DNA from: Phorcus lineatus
Taxonomy: Eukaryota > Mollusca > Gastropoda > Trochida > Trochidae
DNA length: 64,000 nt
Direction: 5' to 3'
Assembly: GCA_921293015.1 (NCBI GenBank)
Contig: OV121096.1
Location: forward strand, 6,948,285-7,012,284
A program made the translations under genes and the position numbers. Below the pieces are notes generated by a model. That model did no database searches, was not told the DNA's origin, and was given only the letters and a program-made list of their open reading frames with translations. Positions 1-13,107 of the stretch are shown piece after piece (the stretch's first letter is position 1; every line of letters begins with the position of its first letter).

Positions 1-2145
1 ACCTTATGTTCAAAAGTTAACCTCACACAAACTTGTTTTGAGGTAATTAAACCACTAAGCTGTTACTGACTCTACAAAACAACAATCAGGGAATGTGTTA
101 AGCAAGCTAGAGGTATGCTAACTTTAGAATATCTGAAGAAAACATTACATATTATCATAAACTAAATTGGAAATAGTTCTCTGTTATTGCGTCTCGCTTG
201 CAAAATGCATATGTTATAAAAACATAAAGTACATTTAGATAATAAACAAATGTAACCTTGTTAATTTTAGATATTACTATCTCAGCTAGTATAATCTCAT
301 GGTGCTCTTCGAGGTTAGGTTTCATGACCACACTAGAGGCAAATCTTTGTATGGCATTTAGAACTGATATAAGGTTGAGGAGTAAGCACAAACTCGTGAA
401 ATTCACAATAGAAAGTTGTTTTATGCAAACAATTTTGTGTCTTTCTAACACTACAGGCTATCCTCAACAACAATGAACCATAATATCACTTACCAACCGA
501 AATTCCCTTTCTTTCCCGATAGGAAAATCAGAAATGTTATGATGTTTACAGACTGTGGTTTATGCAAGTTGTAAGCATGTGGAGTGTTCAACAAGGTTCT
601 TATATCTACTTCCTTGTCTATGAGTGACCAAATCAAACACTCTTATAAAGCATATCGCAACAAGGAAGTTGAACATTGGATACCTTCACAGGAGATTTCA
701 AGTTTACACAAAAATGTTTCCTTATATTATTATTTCAGCGGGAAATGAAACGGTTATCATTCTCAATAGGTCATTCTTTTACTTCTAACGATATGAGTAA
801 AAAATTATTGATTAAGATAAGAGACTTGTCAAACAAATGTGACAAAATTGTAAACTCAGACGAGAAAAAAATCTACGTTAGTAATTTAACCCTGGCTAAA
901 AATATACTGAACGTGTGCTTAAACGCCTTCGTCTATATGTTTTCGGTGTACAATTAAAACAGGTGCCTTATTTGACACGTTTTCTGGTGTAAGCAAACAT
1001 TCCTAATATTTGATACAAAAGATTTATATGTAAGCTATGTATCTGTGTGCATTAAGGGGGTCCTGTCTGAATACTGTTGTATTTATAGACACGATAACTC
1101 GGTCACGTTCCCGGCCATATTGCAGCTCGTATTCTTTGCAGTTTGGCAGCAGAAAGATTTCATAAAATGCTGTGGTCATTTCATGGACGTTGTCAACACA
1201 GGAAGATTCAAGAAATGACATTACATGTGTATTATCAGTCACTACAAATAGTCTTCCGTGGGTATTTCTTACTTGATATTGCATTAAGGAGATCATGTAA
1301 CATGACACTCAAACCTAATCACAAGGACCATCGAACTATGTAACTTGAAGTCGATCATGACGGACGTGTCCCTTACCTCTTTTGTAAATCAATGAAGTGT
1401 AGATATCCCTACAGTTTGAGTTCAGGGTATACACATGTAATTTGAAAAAGAACATCAAGGACATCAATGAGACTGTTATATAGGCTTAAACTAGAAATAT
1501 TAAATTAAATTGTCCTTTCTGGCACTTTGTCCAACATGAAACTTATCAACTCTGTAAGGAAGCTGAATGTATCTATTAACGAAAAAAAAGGAAAGATTTT
1601 GGATATAGATTTGTATTTAATGCATTTTTTTGTGTGTCATTGATGCACCGATTACTATCATAGTATTATTTTCGGAGGCATAGGAGAACGTAGAATAAGA
1701 AAACTACATGTATCAAATTATGCACTCTCACGAATGTTAAGATCTTAAAGGATGTCTTTAGTATTTAAAAAGACAGTCGTGTTTGTTTTCAGTGTCTAAT
1801 GAAAGACAGTTGATAACAAAGACATTAACCTTTAGCATATACTGTTAAGGTACAAAGACAGACTGTCTGAAATGACTGCTGAATATACGAACATAAGGCC
1901 GTCGCAAAGTTAGAATCATTGTTTACATTTTATTGATAAAGAAAACACTGTCCCCTGTGTAACTAATTGAAATTGCAAATCACAAACCTACTTTGTAACT
2001 TCTCAGAGATTCATTTTTTCGTTTTTATTATGCATTACATATCACCAAAAAATTTCTTTAAAAAATGTCATGATTATAGAAAAGGAAGTTTTTTTATAAG
2101 CAACTTCCTTGATGATATACGAAGAATGATAACCATGATACTCAC
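1..2145. other. non-coding, probable intron or intergenic
   Basis: Only short open frames without domain-like content are present. If the two exons at 2146-2272 and 5446-5501 are real, this stretch is the start of their next intron on the minus strand. No PNT or ETS domain coding was found here on either strand, so any further exons would lie beyond the left edge. Confidence 0.4.
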
Positions 2146-5100
2146 CATCGAAAGAGTTTGTGTCGTTGTTCATGAAGTCTGAATCCTGCATTCTTGGCAA
2201 TTCTTCCATCCTAAAATCTGGGCTTTGAAGTTCGGTGTAGGTGCTGTAGTTTTCTGGGTGATATGAACTGATCTGTGGCGAAGGCAGTGAATGTAATGTA
2301 TGTGTTGCATAGATCGACAAGGCTTTACCTCATATCTATAACCAGTGGCGTTATCAATTGTCAAACAGGAAGTTCGTTTTAACAGTAGAGACTGGGTATC
2401 GCTGCAATGTATGTATGGTGCATGTACAGCTAGATTGCAGTGTATATATATATAGTGAGGAAGGCCGCCTACATTAGAGTTCACCTGTATAAGGGGAAAA
2501 GTAAGGTAGAATGTAGTTGAGTTTTAAGAAACATGACACGAGAAATAGGCTACAAGGAAACTCTTAACTTATCCGTTTCACTTGAATAAAACGAAAATGT
2601 ATTTGCAGTCAATGGAGTGCCCTGAAATTTATTCGGTATGGGTCTGAGCGTTATATAAATATCCCTTATGATAAGCATGTCAACCTGGCGACGAAGCATA
2701 AAGGTATAGAAAGTTATAGAATGTTTCTTCAAGATAACTTGTCAGGTCGACAATAATGGGGGTTTTTTTACATACCAATGTGAAACGACGACCTCAGTAT
2801 GAGGTACAAAGTAAAGTGACCTGCGTAAACTGATAGGAATATATTGAACGGTTGACGCCAACATGCACATGCCTGTTTACAATTTCTGTTTCTCAATACA
2901 CTAGCTTTTTTTTCCTGTGGAGCAAAAAAACTGGAATGCTTCAATAAGGCGTTTATTCACCCGCTGAACTACACTAAGTAAATGTTAACAAACACTGTTG
3001 CAACATGATAAACACTAAGTTTACTGGACTACACTAGGGTATTGTCAACAAACACTGCTGCAACATGTTCAAACACTAACTTTTCTGAACTACCCTAGGG
3101 TAATGTTAACAAACACTGCAACATTCTCAAACATTAACTTTGCTAATCTACACCAGGTCAATATTAACATTAACAAACAATGCTGCAACATGATAAACAC
3201 TAAGTTTACTGAACTACACTAGGGTAATGTTATCAAAAAATGCTGCAACATGCTTAAACACTAACTTAACTGAACTACAGTAGGTCAATGTTAACAAACA
3301 ATGCCGCAACATGTTCAAACACTAACTTTTCTTAACTACATTAGGGTAATGTTAACAAACAATGCTGCAACATTCTCAAACATTAACTTTGCTTATCTAC
3401 ACTAGGTCAATGTAAACAAAAAATGCTGCAACATGCTTAAACACTAACTTAACTGATCTACAGTAGGTCAATGTTAACAAACAATGCTGTAACATGTTTA
3501 AACACTAACTTTTCTGAACTACATTAGGGTAATGTTAACAAACAATGCTGCAACATTCTCAAACATTAACTTTGCTTATCTACACTAGGTCAATGTAAAC
3601 AAAAAATGCTGCAACATGCTTAAACACTAACTTAACTGAACTACAGTAGGTCAATGTTAACAAACAATGCTGCAACATGTTTAAACACTAACTTTTCTGA
3701 ACTACATTAGGGTAATGTTAACAAACAATGCTGCAACATTCTCAAACATTTACTTTGCTTATCTACACTAGGTCAATGTAAACAAAAAATGCTGCAACAT
3801 GTTTAAACACTAACTTAACTGATCTACAGTAGGTCAATGTTAACAAACAATGCTGCAACATTATGTTTTTCACGTGTTGACGTTCATATAATAAAACACT
3901 TAGGAAGTTACCATAAATGACACTTTCAGTGTTCACAAACAAATATCAGTGTCACTGGTTACTGTCAAAACTGTTTAAATTATTGATATATATCCGCCAA
4001 AATCGTGCGACAATTCTTCCATTTGTACCTTTTAATCAAATTAAATCGTATTGCTGAAAATCCAAATGTGGAGAGTTCCCTTTTATTTTGTTACATGTAA
4101 ACTTTAAGTAAAAGTGAGATGAAAACAGTGGGCAGTAACATGTTAACGTATAGACCATGAAGTCAAGGAAGTGTTTAAAAGTCAGTTATACATCTCGATA
4201 TCATAAATATAAAAAAATCATTAATACTGTTGGTAAAGTAAAGAACAAAGTTGATATTTATTTCTTCACCTCATTAAAATTTAATGTAGAAATTAATTTT
4301 TAACTCCAAACATATACAATTTGCATTGTGAAAACCTAATACACACATTCAGTCACATTCTGGGTTTCAATTTATTTTAAAACTTTTGAAAATCATTACC
4401 AATGTTTTCCTCAGTATGGTATGAATTTTCCTATAAAGCAGATTCACTTCCTGTAAATAACAGGAAATTTCCTCGTGAAGTCACGTGATCGATTGTGTTT
4501 GTCGATCGCATATTATGTGGTCGTCAACCTATCACACGTGTACATCTGACTTCCAAACATATTCCTTATTTGGTATTCTACGTTAATAGAGGACGCCCTA
4601 TACTTGACATAGCCTTCGAGGATGACATGACCAGTGATATCTATAACGATTGCAGCACATTGCTCTATAGACCTATCTGACTTGGTAGATATGTTGTTAT
4701 CACAAAACATAACACCGCCCTCTGCCGTCATCACGACCATTTCTTAAATGATTAGTCCAATTGTAACCATTCAGAATAACTCTTAGGTGACATGTATGCA
4801 CATTCAAAGATTCTTCGTTTTTAACACAATATTGGATATGCGTATGAACCTGTCTGAAGGGGGGGGGACTGAAGAGGGGGGAGGCTGAGGGTCGTGGGGC
4901 TTATTTGTTCTCTGGTTTGTGTCCCCCTGTCCTTCCATATATGGGGGGAGGGGGGGGGGGGGGGATAGAGGTTACCATAGACATAGACGATAACACATTC
5001 TCTCCAAACATAGGTAGCTCCGTCATGAATTCCTACACAACCTCTGTCTTAATACGAAGGTTTCACGAGCTTCTGGCAGTTTCCCATACCGGTTCAATAT

Positions 5101-5490
5101 TGCAACTACCTGGCAATATTTCAGCCAATGAAAACAACGAATATTCGTTGTCACACAGGCCTATGCAATGATACAGTCGCACGTTTGTGTTCTGTAAAGA
5201 CGACTCAAAGTGCAAGGTGCATACTCAAATAAAGTTTGTCTTTTGGAAAGTTTACGGAAATAACGTAGGCGATTTGAAACTTTTGAAACGGCGTCGCTGA
5301 TTGCACAACTAACTTTGATTGCATCCGATCAGCGTTCTACATTTCGTATTAAGACAGAGGTTGTATAAGATATTTTGACGGAGCTACTTCTGTTGAGAGA
5401 GAATGGACTATAACAATGAACAGAGCATAAAATGAAATCACATACCGCATTGCAAGCGCTGTAGATTGAATTCGACAGGGAACTTGACAT
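2146..5490 (-). CDS. putative 5' coding exons of a gene running off the left edge
   Basis: Two candidate exons are seen on the minus strand. Exon a (5501-5446) follows a strong acceptor (pyrimidine-rich, ending TTTCAG), carries ATG at 5490-5488 after 11 untranslated bases, encodes 15 residues beginning MSSSLSNSIY, and ends at GCG|GTATGT. Exon b (2272-2146) follows CGCCACAG, encodes 42 residues rich in S, Y, D, E and P (for example ISSYHPENYSTYTELQSPDF) and ends GATG|GTGAGT. Phases are 0 then 1, exactly as in the first two coding exons of the ETS gene at the right end of the window (5 and 57 codons, phases 0 and 1). The acidic, low-complexity composition resembles the N-terminus of an ESE-class ETS factor. 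Inference: a second minus-strand gene, possibly a tandem paralogue, whose PNT and ETS exons lie outside the window. The 3.2-kb intron would hold the minisatellite and a TIR element. No domain is visible, so the identity is unproven. Confidence 0.4.
2965..3862. repeat. trimeric higher-order minisatellite (about 62-bp monomers)
   Basis: About 14-15 tandem copies of a roughly 62-bp unit sharing AACACTAACTT...ACTA...GGTAATGTTAACAAACAATGCTGCAACAT. Three monomer types alternate, distinguished by ATGTT/TTTTCT, ATTCTC/TTTGCT and ATGCTTA/TTAACT. In the right two thirds they form a roughly 186-bp higher-order unit repeated more than three times with few differences, while the left part is less regular. 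This suggests recent amplification of a trimer from an older monomeric array. Confidence 0.9.
4857..4964. repeat. G-rich runs
   Basis: Several runs of 6 to 15 consecutive G lie within about 110 bp, at 4859-4867, about 4876-4881 and 4941-4964. They could form G-quadruplexes on the plus strand. They lie just outside the TIR element at 4996. Confidence 0.8.
4996..5405. mobile_element. non-autonomous TIR element, copy 1
   Basis: The left end (CATTCTCTCCAAACATAGG, then GGTAGCTCCGTCAT... through AATACGAAGG) is the inverted complement of the right end (...CGTATTAAGACAGAGGTT through GAGAGAATG). This gives imperfect terminal inverted repeats of about 60 bp around a roughly 290-bp unique centre. There is no coding capacity. 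A second copy at 41849-42333 matches along its length in the same orientation. It is a MITE-like element; no clear target-site duplication was seen at this copy. It ends about 40 bp from the candidate exon at 5446-5501. Confidence 0.8.
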
Positions 5491-5501
5491 CGTGGTTTGG
5501 T

Positions 5502-7245
5502 CTGAAAGAACGAAAGCTTATGACAGAAAACATACATGTACATAATAGAATTGTGTCAGTAGTTTCATAGTACTTATAATGCGGCTCAAATATCAAACAG
5601 ACATAATAACGGCTAGAAATTGTTCGTTGGTGGATATTACTTTGCACTAAAACTCAATGTTCATTCTGTAAAGACTTCTGGTGGTACGTCTAGTTGTATA
5701 ATGTGTAAACCTATTTGTTTCCTTTTCCGTTTACTGATTAGCAAATAATTTCTAGTAAATACAGAAGCTTATTTTGGACAAATGTATACAACACAACTCA
5801 TTATAAATGTATTGTTATGACAATCAAGTTTCTTAAACGTTCATGTTCGACGACTTCCTATTTGCCCGGAAGTCATCTTGAGTAAAGTTAGTCATACAGA
5901 TAATTTCCCGAACTGTCTTTATCGCAGTTGATATTATTACGTGTCTGATATGTTCCTATAGACCGCCTTGTGCCCTATTTGTGTAGATTCGAACCGGACC
6001 TACCACCACTGATGGTTATAAGATACATCCATCTTACATGTATTGCCGGAAACCAGCCACTTGTTGATAGTTATCTCCCGTAAACATTTGTCGAAAGAAA
6101 ATGAACTCAACTGTCTTAAGTCTAAAACTCGTAGTGGCATTCTCAAGAATTGCACATCCTTCTATGTCAGATATGTCTGAATTACTTTTGTAGCGTAGAG
6201 GAGCATTAAAATGTCATATTTGAAGTGCGGGTTCCGGTATAATGAATTTAACTGGGGACTTACAAACCAACCCCCTTGATTTCATAGGTGTAACGAATGC
6301 AGTTGAATGGTTCACATATACAGTTTGAATTGGTGGGACAAAACCACTGTGTCGCAGCTCTATATTATACAGAGCATTGGTCGTAAAGGTGAAAAACTTC
6401 TACCAAATGTGCTGTCTAAATCTGTTAAGTATATGTTTCCCTTTACATAACACAATACATTATGTTTGTTTAACTTTTTCCCGATTAAAAAATTCTTTCA
6501 TGAAAGAATTGTAAAATTGTTTGTAATTGTCAAGTCAACAAGACGTTCAGTTACTAAAACGGTGGGAATAAATACACATAGAATAAATAAGCATAGGTTT
6601 AAGTGGATATTTTTCATGCAGCGGATAAGTAATTATGACTTTTATATTTTGAATTACACAAACGCACAATCTACAAATATTTATGTCAAGACAAAATAAA
6701 AGGAAACAATCATTGAATAAATTTACATTGTCGTCGCACCTTACCTTTTGCAAATATGAAGCTTTTACTAATGATGAACTTTTCATAGTCTTGTCAAGAT
6801 AACCTAAATTGTTAACTGCATATGAAGGCTGTACCTGACAATATATGCAACACTTTATATGTGCTTAACTCAATTTGTTAATTATAAGTATAATATGAAA
6901 GTAAAATAAATACATTCATGTCAAAGACATGAAAAAACTTAAAATGCGCATGAAACGAATTTAAGTTAAAATAAAGGAAACTTTAAATTACAAGATATTT
7001 GATTGATGGTGAATTGTTACAGTTCATGTAAAAGGTCTACTCACATTAGAGCCGTGGATGACAAGTGATAAGAAAGCTGGTTGATTCACAACTGACACAT
7101 AACACGCTATACTTCATATTCAGAGTAAAACAAGAGGATGCTTTAGATACGGTGGCGAGCAGAATTCCTTCTCACGGATATCCGCCATGATTCTTTTTCT
7201 ATTTTATTTGACAGTGGGCGGGTGAACGTGAATCTAAATGAAATA
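5502..7245. other. non-coding, nothing recognised
   Basis: AT-rich sequence with short spurious open frames only. If the left gene is real, its 5' untranslated exon and promoter may lie here or further right. A good donor context on the minus strand (CAAAAG|GTAAGG near 6742) was noted, but nothing ties it to that gene. Confidence 0.4.
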
Positions 7246-7247
7246 TA

Positions 7248-8758
7248 CTATCCAAAAAAAGAAACGCATAGCCAGATTTGTTAAGAGAAATTGTCGTATT
7301 TTCAAACGCATATTAATTCAAAGGGAATGAAGTTAAAAGTGTGAATTTTTACATCAGATTTAAGGTGATATCAATTAACAAAATTACGTAATAACATTAG
7401 ATATGGCTTTCACAATATTTCATAGACGTCCGCTTAAAGTCAGTATCTGTTGTGGCCATTTTGTGCGTTGATGACAGTTCTCACCCGCCTTGGCATCGAC
7501 TGGATTAGACGCTATATGGTTGGTTTTGGAATCGTCTGCCACTCTTGCTGCACAAATAGAGCCAGTTCTTGTAGAGTTTGTGGCTGCTGTAGACGCTGAC
7601 GAAGACGTCTATCAAATTCATCCCAAAGATGCTCAATTGGGTTCAAATCGTGGTAACGAGACGGCCATTGGAACTGATTAATGTTGTTTCTGGCGAGGAA
7701 ATCCCTAGTGACTCGTCCAGTATCTAGCCTGGCGTTGTCCTCCTGGAACAGTTCACGTTGGACGTCAGTAACGGGCAGGAGGTGTGGCTGCAGGATGTTG
7801 TCTCTGTAGCGTACGGCCGTCAAATTTCCCTGAACGTGGATTATATTGGTGCGACCAGTGTACGCTATCGCCGCTCACATCATAACGCTGCTTCCACCAA
7901 ATCTGTCCACCTCAAGAACACAGAAAGGGGCAAAAAGTTCGTTTCGACGTCAGTAAACACGGTTTCTACCATCTCGCCTCCGCAATAGGAACCTGGATTC
8001 ATCACCGAACCAAATTCGGCGCTAGTTGCGAAGATTCCAAACACCCACTTTGTTACACCAACGAAGTCGATTGACACGGTGTTGACGACGTAGAACGTTG
8101 CCAACGTAGGGTCACCTGGCTATCAATCCATGTTCCCTCAACCTGTTCCGTAAAGTCTGGCTTGAAATTCTTCTCAGTCCTGGTTTGTTGCCTGCAGTAC
8201 TCTCGGCAGTAGTTGTGAGATAACGCAAATGGATGCCCCAATCTTGAGCTGGTGTGGTGACACGTGGCCTGCCTGAACGAGGACGGTCATTTGTCGTGTT
8301 GGTCAGGACGAACCTGGCGAAAAGTCTTCAAATGGTGCTCTTGCTAAGAATGAGACGTCTTGCCACCGAATATTGGGACTCTCCAGCTTGAAGTCTTGCG
8401 ATGGTGATGTTTCTTGTTGCAGCGTCAAGACGTGGCACTATGGATTGTCTTATAATCAATCTCCAAACAAGTGGCAAATCCGAATGGGTATCCCTTTTTA
8501 TAGCCACAAACTGCGTGCATTTTCCACAAAAGTTGCGTAATTGCACGTGTTGCGTTGTGGCGAAACGTTTTTTAGTTATCCCTAAAATGTTCACCAAAGT
8601 CAACATTTCCATGCAAGATCCATTTTTGGAAAAGAAAACGAAAGCAACTTGTCAGTATCATCAATATCATTAGTTTTTTGGACAATACAAATAATACGAA
8701 TAAAAATATTTCGATTTCAGTTATGAAAAATCACCTATGCGTAACTTTTTTGGGATAG
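7248..8758 (-). mobile_element. Tc1-like DNA transposon (IS630/Tc1/mariner), degenerate
   Basis: A 1.5-kb element bounded by TA dinucleotides (7246-7247 and 8759-8760), as expected of Tc1/mariner target duplications. Its inverted termini begin CTATCC and continue with a run of A and (A)ACGCATA at both ends, about 27 bp of imperfect TIR. It contains a broken transposase on the minus strand. TIRs and TSD are intact enough to define both boundaries exactly. Confidence 0.9.
7512..8438 (-). pseudogene. Tc1-like transposase remnant (DD34E)
   Basis: Cut-and-paste transposase of the Tc1 family. The N-terminal helix-turn-helix region is recognisable from 8438 downward (VPRLDAATRNITIARLQAGE, then SVARRL). 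The catalytic C-terminus is in an open frame at 7823-7512: RDNILQPHLLPV, then FQEDNARLDTG containing the second catalytic D, and NPIEHLWDE containing the catalytic E. Exactly 34 residues separate that D and E, giving DD34E. The middle third (about 7830-8330) is broken by frame changes and stops, so no continuous frame of the usual roughly 340 residues remains. It cannot encode an active enzyme as it stands. Confidence 0.88.
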
Positions 8759-8760
8759 TA

Positions 8761-11700
8761 TATTATTTATTTCATTATAAAAAATTCGTTTCAGTGATTT
8801 TGTTTTCAAACATGAGGATGTTTTCGCGATGATTCTTTAAGTGTCAAAATAATGACGCAATTAAAATATGATGTCAATAAAGTTATCAATAACTGAATAA
8901 TGCCTATCATAAATATCGGTTCTAATTATCAATGCGCTGATAAGGGTTAAACAGATCTTACTCATAGTTAGGTCATAATTTTTTTTAAAAGTTAGATTGT
9001 TACTACAAGTTTAGAGAGGTCTCTATGTGTCAGTTAATGTACATTTATGTTTGCTACTCAATTACTATACATATCATCAAAACATGTTTCTTAATATATT
9101 TCGCTTTGCGCAGAAATATCGGCGTATGAAATTTTGAATAAAATCAATGTTGGATTAGGAATTCTGCTCCGTCCTGTAGTTTGAAACGCTGCGGTTTGTC
9201 ATCTGTATCCTCCGGAAGAGCCTATCATTGTATGTTTGAGCATCCCTAGACCTTATACGCACAGTACCGGTGTCTGGTGAAATAACCCCTAATCATTGAG
9301 ATTCTATACAGTTGATACTTTACAATACAAATGTTAATTCCAGCACTGTTTTCATTTTCAACTATTATTCACAATATCATAAGCTGAGATTGTCAGTTTT
9401 ACATTGCGACAGTCGTATGGCTATTTCCCCCTATAGAGGTTTTTAATGATCTGGAGGTCTTTTGCCATAGACTACGAGAGATTAAAAAGATGTACAGTTT
9501 CTTTGTAATGTAATAAGCAAGAACTACATTGCCTATTTAACTGTTTAAGGATAATTACCAGCTTACCAAATGGTACATTGGTATACACTGACTCCATTCA
9601 AACCTTATTTTCGTCTTAAAAAGACAAATAAGCAAAGGCAGGTTTGTATACATCGCTTCCATAAATTTTCGATCAAAAAATTGGGGAGGAAATTTGTGTC
9701 CTAGTCTCCAAAGTTGAATATTAAACAACACTACCTGTATCCACTTTTCGTACGTATATTTTGCCAAACTTAAATGTAATTCTAACCGACGTAATCCGAA
9801 GTTTAGGACACATGCATTTGACTATCGAACAGGAGGTTAAAATGATATATATCAGCCAGTTTTGTTTAAACTTGTCGGTCAAAGATTGTATTCTAATGAA
9901 GTTTAGAGTATGACAGGACTATTCTAATACCAAGACACCATGCCCATGTTACGAGGAACAGAAGCAACGTTTAAAACTACCTGGAACTCTTAAGAAAAAA
10001 AATTTAAAAATTTTCCAATTCTCGAAGCTACTTGGATAATACAAACGTTGTTTAAAAGCTTCAAGAGTTGCATTGCAAAGGTGAGTCAATGGCTTTAAGG
10101 AACATCCGGATTCGACGCCCACGACGTGTTTACCCCCCTTTTCATAGAAACTCCCGTTTTGGGAGAAGGACATGTACAGAAGTATGGACACTGGAGATCG
10201 CACGGCGTGTGAAATTACACCCTACCTGCTTTTTTATTTTTAATAATGACTTTTTCGGAAAACATACAACTTTTTTGAAAGATGAAATCAAGTTAAGAAT
10301 ATATTCATACTTATAATTGATACTCATTTTCAGTCTCTTAATATTAACTGTGAACCAGCAATACTGAGAACTGAAAAAGAAAGGTCAAATGATAGTTGAT
10401 GAATTACTTAATACTTAATCGCGAAAGGGACTGAAAGTGTACAAGTCTTGACACATTGAGAAAGTTATCACTGTAAAGCTTATCAAGATTTTAAAGATTT
10501 AATTATGGATAGTATTTTCCAGGGGACCACACTTATAAAGCCGTCATGAATTGAAAAAAAGTCATACAAATGTATTATTTAGTTGCTAAGATCATGATGG
10601 GAACTTATGTACTTAGTGACAGAAATATACATAACGCTGATAAAGCATAATTTATTCTATAATTGGCCACTTGTCAATATTTGTTTTATCTGAAAAGATA
10701 ACATCCCAAGAAACTTGTTTCAATATCTTTGAATGTACACAAAATATTTGACGCATGTGTACCTGTTATCCTTATGTTATCAGAATGCAAGTTTAGTTAA
10801 AACTGTTATCTTTTTCATCAGTTTTATTTAATTGAATTTTCTTTCGGGGCAAATCGCTTGAGCTTTCTTGTGTTACAAAGACTGGAACAGTAAGCATTTT
10901 ATCCTGCAAACTCGTTCCTTTCCTTTGCCTCTTTCTTGAGTATGAATCATCATATTAATTCTAAACCCCAACATTATGGTTGACTCATGTCAGTAGCATA
11001 TGTTCACTGTGTCTCAATGCAATGTAGTTTTTAGAGGTTGTGTGCCCAGCCCAAACGGTAGTCCCTGTTATAAACAAACCTTTTTGAAAGTACTTGTGTA
11101 CAATCTTTCAATAGTTGGTCAAAATCAACATTAACTTCATGTTTGGTCCCTCTTCTAGGTATATTTCGTAAAAAGTTTTGGTTTTGGTTTTAAACAAATT
11201 ATGAACAAAATTATACACCATATCGTTTCCCTTAACACAATACCATGGAATCCTAAAATTATAAACAGCGGACATGACATATATCCTCAATGTTATCATC
11301 TACGATGACACATCTATCTCATGTCCTGCAGCAGCATTTATAATCCGGATAGACCAACGATTTCATTGGATAGAACAACTAAATCCGATCTCCTACATAC
11401 TCATCTATCCATTGTAATGCCATATTTAGAATAAACATATGAAATATAACAATACAGACGAATGATAAACATCTATTTTTCCTAAACACTTTGGGGGTAT
11501 TTTCATACAATATTGAATTCTTCTTCGTATGAAATCAAATATATAAAAATTGAAAATTACTACTTACTACATTTTATTTTTTTACAATTTTAGCGATTGT
11601 TTAGATTGTGATAATGGAAAGGTTTTTAAGCCAAATTTATAAATCTTATTAAACATATGTTTATATTTTGAAAACCCTTTTTCTGAGAAACGTTACTCAA

Positions 11701-13105
11701 TGCTTGGACATAATCATTCAGTTGTTGGTTACTTATATGAGCAAAGTCTTCAGAGAATAACCTTTCAACTTCCTTTCACAAGCGGACGTCTCCAAGAAGA
11801 TAACATTTCAACTAGCTTCCATTAGCAAAACTCATCTCGCTAGTTAGTTAGTTACACATTTCTTTCATTGAAAAGCCTAAACAAATATATTCCATCAACT
11901 CGCTTTCATAAGCAAAAGTCTCCATGAAAAGGACTTGCTTCAATAAGCTATACTCTTTTAAAGCCTTTCAATATGCTTTCAAAGCTAACGTCATCAAGAA
12001 GATAATCTTTCAAATTCAACGAAAACCTACGAAAAATCTTTAAAATGTATTCTTAAAGGCACTAAAGCATGCTTTGTCATTTCAAATTTAAGGATATAAG
12101 CATTGTTTTTGGCTTTCCATGGCTGAAAAGAAATACATTCTTACAACCGACCTGCAACTAACAATGAAAATGTAAAGATGGTCGCTGTCAGCTTAAGGAT
12201 ATAAAAAAATCTTTCGTCAGCTGTGCATGAAACGGCAAAAATATGCACAGTTCAAAACGGCTGAACTAGAAATGTGTGCAGCTTTTGAATTCCGTTAAAT
12301 TCTGAACTGAGAAAAAAGGATGAAATCTAGTTTTTTAAAGCAAATCGTAAATTAGACGATTTTATAACAGAACATTTAGCATTGTTATTGGATTTACCAA
12401 AGAGGCTGTCGTTCTGGTTGTAAGCAAAATATAGATATTTCTGATATCGGTCTTTTAGAATCAACTTTATAACCTGGAAACATACATATTAGTTGAATAG
12501 CTTCCGAGGTAGTTAAGTTGAGTGCGTTTGTTAGTATTACCGAGAAATGTGCCGTATGTGTGCATGTTGTGTTTACGAAATATTGGTGTTCGCTAGTGCC
12601 TTAAAGCAAAACTCTTCATAAGAATAACCATGTTCGAAAGTAATCTTACTACCATGAGCAAACATATTCAAAAGGATAACCTTACAAATGGGTTGACAAC
12701 AGATCCAGTTCACGGTTCCTTGTGACGTTACACCGCGTATTGACCCTGACGCTTTAGTAAGCCTTGAAGCTCGTTTATCCATAAATTAAACAAGGTCAGG
12801 TATGCCCTCGCGTATTAAGTTTATAATAGATTGAAATTTGTCAACATTTTTTACTATGGGGATTAATTGCTAAACAGTCGTGAAAGACTATTATCTTACT
12901 CCGATACGGGGGTATTTTTACCATTTGAGGATTTGCTGAAACCCGCTCAAGAATGAAAACAATGTTGACCAGTAGTTTTCTAAATCGCTGACTCATAATA
13001 TCAAACGTTCTCAAACAACAAAATCTTAGCATCGTACAAACAAGAAATTACCATATTTAAAAGATAGTGCCAAGACTAATAAGTGGTATTTGATGTGTTT
13101 CAGTT
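8761..13105. other. intergenic, nothing recognised
   Basis: AT-rich sequence with only short open frames of no recognisable content. Loose, imperfect repetition of phrases such as TTTCAACT...CAAGAAGATAA is visible at about 11750-12020 but without a stable period. No RNA gene or transposon termini were seen. Confidence 0.5.
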
Positions 13106-13107
13106 TA

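Noticed and set aside
1024..1308. 94-residue minus-strand open frame as a further exon of the left gene
   Set aside because: It has no PNT-like pattern and no fitting splice phase.
5985..6060. B-box-like GGTTCGAATC on the minus strand
   Set aside because: The only A-box-like motif is too close and no cloverleaf forms.
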